Below the pieces are notes generated by a model. It ran no database searches, was not told where the DNA came from, and saw only the letters and a program-made list of their open reading frames with translations. 64,000 nucleotides of DNA. Origin: G965222335 sp965222335. Its GTDB lineage: Bacteria; Pseudomonadota; Gammaproteobacteria; Pseudomonadales; Halieaceae. The first letter of the stretch is position 1. Each line of letters opens with the position of its first letter. A program made the position numbers and the translations under genes. Shown here in pieces: positions 61,326 through 64,000 of the stretch. The DNA is taken from positions 1,054,001 to 1,118,000 of the forward strand of contig OZ244944.1 of the NCBI GenBank assembly GCA_965222335.1, given 5' to 3'.

Positions 61326-63371
61326 ATGGCCGACAGCAGTACCCGCGATATCCTGGTAACCAGCGCCCTACCCTACGCCAATGGCCCCCTGCACCTGGGC
61401 CACATGCTGGAGATGGTGCAGACCGACATCTGGGTACGCTTCCAGAAGTCCCGGGGGCACCGCTGCTACTACGTCTGCGCCGATGACGCCCACGGCACCG
61501 CGATCATGCTGACCGCGGAACAACTGGGTATCACCCCCGAGGAGCAGATCCGCCGCGTCCAGGCGGAGCACGAGCGCGACGCCGCGGGCTTCATGATCGG
61601 CTTCGACAACTACTACACCACCCACTCCCCGGAGAACCGGCACTGGAGCGAGGAGATCTATCGGCGCCTGCGCGCTAACGGCCACATCGCCACCCGCGCC
61701 ATAACCCAGGCCTTCGACCCGGAAAAGCAGCTGTTCCTCGCCGACCGCTTCATCAAGGGCAGTTGCCCGGTGTGCAAGACGCCGGACCAGTACGGTGACA
61801 ACTGCGAGGCCTGCGGCGCCACCTACACGCCGGCAGAATTGATCGACCCGGTATCCGCCCTGTCCGGCGCCATACCAGTGGAGCGGGAATCCGAGCACTT
61901 TTTCTTCACCCTGCCTGCCTTCGACGACATGCTCAAGGCATGGATCGACTCCGGCACCCTGCAGTCGCAGATCGCCAACAAGCTGCGGGAGTGGCTGGAA
62001 GCCGGTCTGCAGGAGTGGGACATCAGCCGCGACGCGCCCTACTTCGGTTTTGAAATACCGGACGCCCCGGGCAAGTTCTTTTACGTCTGGCTGGACGCCC
62101 CGATCGGCTATATGGCCAGCTTCCAGAATCTGTGCGACCGCGAGGGTCTGGATTTCGATCGCTACTGGCAGCGCGATTCCGAGGTGGAGTTGTACCACTT
62201 CATCGGCAAGGACATTATCAATTTCCACGGCCTTTTCTGGCCGGCGATGCTGGACTCCGCCAACCTGCGCAGCCCCACCGCGATCTACGCCCACGGCTTC
62301 CTCACTGTCAATGGCACCAAGATGTCCAAGAGTCGCGGCACCTTTATCAACGCCAGCACCTACCTCGAGCACCTCGACGGGGAGTACCTGCGTTATTACT
62401 TTGCCGCGAAGCTGGGCCCCTCGGTGGACGACATCGATCTCAACCTGGAAGACTTTGTACACCGGGTCAACGCCGACGTGGTGGGCAAGGTGGTCAATAT
62501 CGCCAGCCGCTGTGCCGGCTTCCTGCGCAAGCGCTTCGACAATACCCTGACGGCCAACTGCGCCGAGCCGGAGATGCTGCGGGACTTCATCGATCGCGGC
62601 GAGGGCATTGCCGCGCTCTACGAGTCACGGGATTTCAACAAGGCGATTCGGGAGATTGTCGCCCTGGCGGATCGCGCCAACCAGTACATTGACGAACACA
62701 AACCCTGGGTGCTGGCCAAGCAGGACGGCCACGAGCAGGCGGTGCACGATGTCTGCAGCGTGGGCATCAACCTGTTCCGGGTGCTGATGACCTATCTCAA
62801 GCCGGTGCTGCCTGCGATGGCGGGCAAGGCCGAGGCTTTCCTCAACTGCGAGCTGGACTGGACCGCGCTGCAGGGCCCCCTCACCGGACACACCCTGGAG
62901 GCCTTCCAGCCGCTGATGACCCGCATCGAGAGCGGCCAGGTCGACGCCATGCTGGCGGCCAGCCGCGAACAGGCACCGGAGACAGCCAGAGAGGCGGCAT
63001 CGCCTGCACCCGCGCAGGCGACGGCAAGCGATGACGCGGCGCGCGAGACGATCAGCTTCGAGGACTTTGCCAAAGTCGAGCTGCGCGTGGTGGAAATTCT
63101 CGCGGCAGAACACGTGGAGGGCGCCGACAAACTCCTGCGCCTGACCCTGAGCCTGGGCGATGAACAGCGCCAGGTTTTTGCCGGGATCAAGGCGGCCTAC
63201 AAGCCGGAAGATCTGGTGGGCAAGCTCACCGTGATGGTCGCCAACCTGGCGCCGCGCAAGATGCGCTTCGGCGTCAGCGAGGGCATGGTGCTGGCGGCGG
63301 GCCCCGGCGGCGAGGACATCTACCTGCTGGAACCCCACGCCGGCGCCCGCCCGGGAATGGTGGTGAAATAA
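61326..63371 (+). CDS. metG: Methionyl-tRNA synthetase
   Basis: 681 aa. The HIGH-type motif is HLGH at 23-26 in ALPYANGPLHLGHM; the zinc knuckle is CPVC-x8-NCEACGA; the KMSKS loop lies near 332 (NGTKMSKSRGTF); then the helical anticodon domain, a Pro/Ala linker and a C-terminal tRNA-binding domain (about 575-681: FAKVELRVVEILAAEHVEGADKLLRL). Dimeric long form of gammaproteobacteria. Starts 222 bases from the divergent mrp. Confidence 0.97.
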   Translation: MADSSTRDILVTSALPYANGPLHLGHMLEMVQTDIWVRFQKSRGHRCYYVCADDAHGTAIMLTAEQLGITPEEQIRRVQAEHERDAAGFMIGFDNYYTTHSPENRHWSEEIYRRLRANGHIATRAITQAFDPEKQLFLADRFIKGSCPVCKTPDQYGDNCEACGATYTPAELIDPVSALSGAIPVERESEHFFFTLPAFDDMLKAWIDSGTLQSQIANKLREWLEAGLQEWDISRDAPYFGFEIPDAPGKFFYVWLDAPIGYMASFQNLCDREGLDFDRYWQRDSEVELYHFIGKDIINFHGLFWPAMLDSANLRSPTAIYAHGFLTVNGTKMSKSRGTFINASTYLEHLDGEYLRYYFAAKLGPSVDDIDLNLEDFVHRVNADVVGKVVNIASRCAGFLRKRFDNTLTANCAEPEMLRDFIDRGEGIAALYESRDFNKAIREIVALADRANQYIDEHKPWVLAKQDGHEQAVHDVCSVGINLFRVLMTYLKPVLPAMAGKAEAFLNCELDWTALQGPLTGHTLEAFQPLMTRIESGQVDAMLAASREQAPETAREAASPAPAQATASDDAARETISFEDFAKVELRVVEILAAEHVEGADKLLRLTLSLGDEQRQVFAGIKAAYKPEDLVGKLTVMVANLAPRKMRFGVSEGMVLAAGPGGEDIYLLEPHAGARPGMVVK

Positions 63372-63503
63372 GCCTGTGGGCGCGAGTGGGTTATGAGCTT
63401 ATGCCCAATCGTGTGTTGTCCGGTAGTGCATAACTACTTACCATTAGTCGCTTAGCAATTTTCGTCCCGGCTGGCGGGCACTGACGTAACCTGGATACCG
63501 ACG

Positions 63504-64000
63504 ATGCTGGCTGAATATTCCGTCCTGTTGATTGGCGCCATTCTGGTCAACAACTTCGTGCTGGTGCAGTTCCTGGGACTGTGCCCCTTCATGGGCGTGT
63601 CCAACAAACTGGAAACGGCCATGGGCATGTCCATGGCCACCACCTTCGTGCTCACCCTGGCGGCGGCCTGCAGCCACCTGACATTCAACTACCTGCTGCA
63701 GCCGCTGGGTCTGGAGTACCTGCGTACTATCTCCTTCATCCTGGTCATCGCCGTGGTGGTGCAGTTCACCGAAATGGTGGTGCGCAAGAGCAGCCCCCTG
63801 CTGCACCGGGTACTGGGGGTCTACCTGCCGCTGATTACCACCAACTGCGCGGTACTCGGGGTGGCGCTGCTGAACATCAACAAGGGCCACAACTTCCTGC
63901 AGTCCCTGTTTTACGGTTTTGGTGCCGCGGTGGGCTTCTCCCTGGTGCTGGTGCTGTTCGCTGCCATGCGCGAACGCTTGGTAGTCGCCGACGTACCGGT
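63504..64000 (+). CDS. rsxA: RsxA/RnfA subunit of the electron-transport complex (partial)
   Basis: 165 codons visible; the window ends inside the gene shortly before its expected end. Six-helix protein: MLAEYSVLLIGAILVNNFVL, LGLCPFMGVSNKLETAMGM, FILVIAVVVQFTEMVVRK, VYLPLITTNCAVLGVALL (cluster Cys), YGFGAAVGFSLVLVLFAAMRERL. It is part of the inner-membrane Rnf/Rsx complex that couples NADH-ferredoxin electron flow to ion movement and resets SoxR. First gene of the usual rnf operon; metG-rnfA order as in Pseudomonas. Confidence 0.96.
   Translation, partial: MLAEYSVLLIGAILVNNFVLVQFLGLCPFMGVSNKLETAMGMSMATTFVLTLAAACSHLTFNYLLQPLGLEYLRTISFILVIAVVVQFTEMVVRKSSPLLHRVLGVYLPLITTNCAVLGVALLNINKGHNFLQSLFYGFGAAVGFSLVLVLFAAMRERLVVADVP

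Noticed and set aside
63372..63503. tRNA or riboswitch between metG and rsxA
   Set aside because: No cloverleaf or known aptamer pattern was recognised; only AT-rich leader sequence with short partial dyads.

Overview
The window looks like chromosome of a GC-rich, probably marine gammaproteobacterium. The core genes fit this best: a hda / AI-2E exporter / DUF2066 // purM-purN-DUF3108 block, followed by dcd-mrp // metG - rsxA, as in Pseudomonas-like genomes. The accessory genes (a TonB receptor with its own regulator, an iodotyrosine-deiodinase-like nitroreductase, CoA-ester catabolism, two RND pumps, NTP/NDP-type carriers) suggest the Halieaceae/Cellvibrionales (OMG) group. That placement is inference. 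No rRNA, tRNA, CRISPR, prophage or transposase gene was seen.

Layout. 1-722: end of a PqiB/MCE gene plus its lipoprotein PqiC. 729-11496: catabolic region with a 3-alpha-hydroxysteroid-dehydrogenase-like SDR, a TonB receptor, a TetR regulator, a YedK/HMCES protein, a DUF35 plus SCP-x-type thiolase pair, and a tightly packed minus-strand operon (MaoC hydratase, Nudix, Tat-exported flavoprotein, cytochrome c, CoA-ester lyase). 11713-22775: two RND pump operons with a MscS channel between them; the second ends in a membrane-anchored AraC regulator. 22915-24641: secreted SurE-like phosphatase and a lipoprotein. 24658-27877: ArsC-like / WrbA / DUF2069 / SppA operon. 27987-32942: BrkB, TlpA, IYD-like nitroreductase, CysK, acetyltransferase, quinone oxidoreductase. 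33019-35948: two NTP/NDP-type carriers tail to tail, one with a cadherin-like tail. 35983-37896: a predicted periplasmic phosphatase fused to a FAM20/HipA-like kinase domain. 38013-45681: DEAD-box helicase, S9 and M3 peptidases, PTPS-III-like pterin enzyme, SDR, YhhQ. 45698-53075: amino-acid catabolism (Leu/Glu dehydrogenase, indolepyruvate oxidoreductase, Lrp regulator, aminotransferase, omega-amidase). 53080-64000: OmpA-like protein and the housekeeping block.

The features most worth a second look are: the phosphatase-kinase fusion; the cadherin-like domain on a membrane carrier; a 264-bp folded MITE-like element (50900-51163) inserted exactly at a former TAATG junction between an Lrp gene and an aminotransferase gene; a 15-bp tandem array (43527-43586) whose four units carry four different bases at one position; and a Tat-flavoprotein/cytochrome c pair inside a CoA-ester catabolic operon. 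Function statements rest on motifs and remembered families; no database search was possible.
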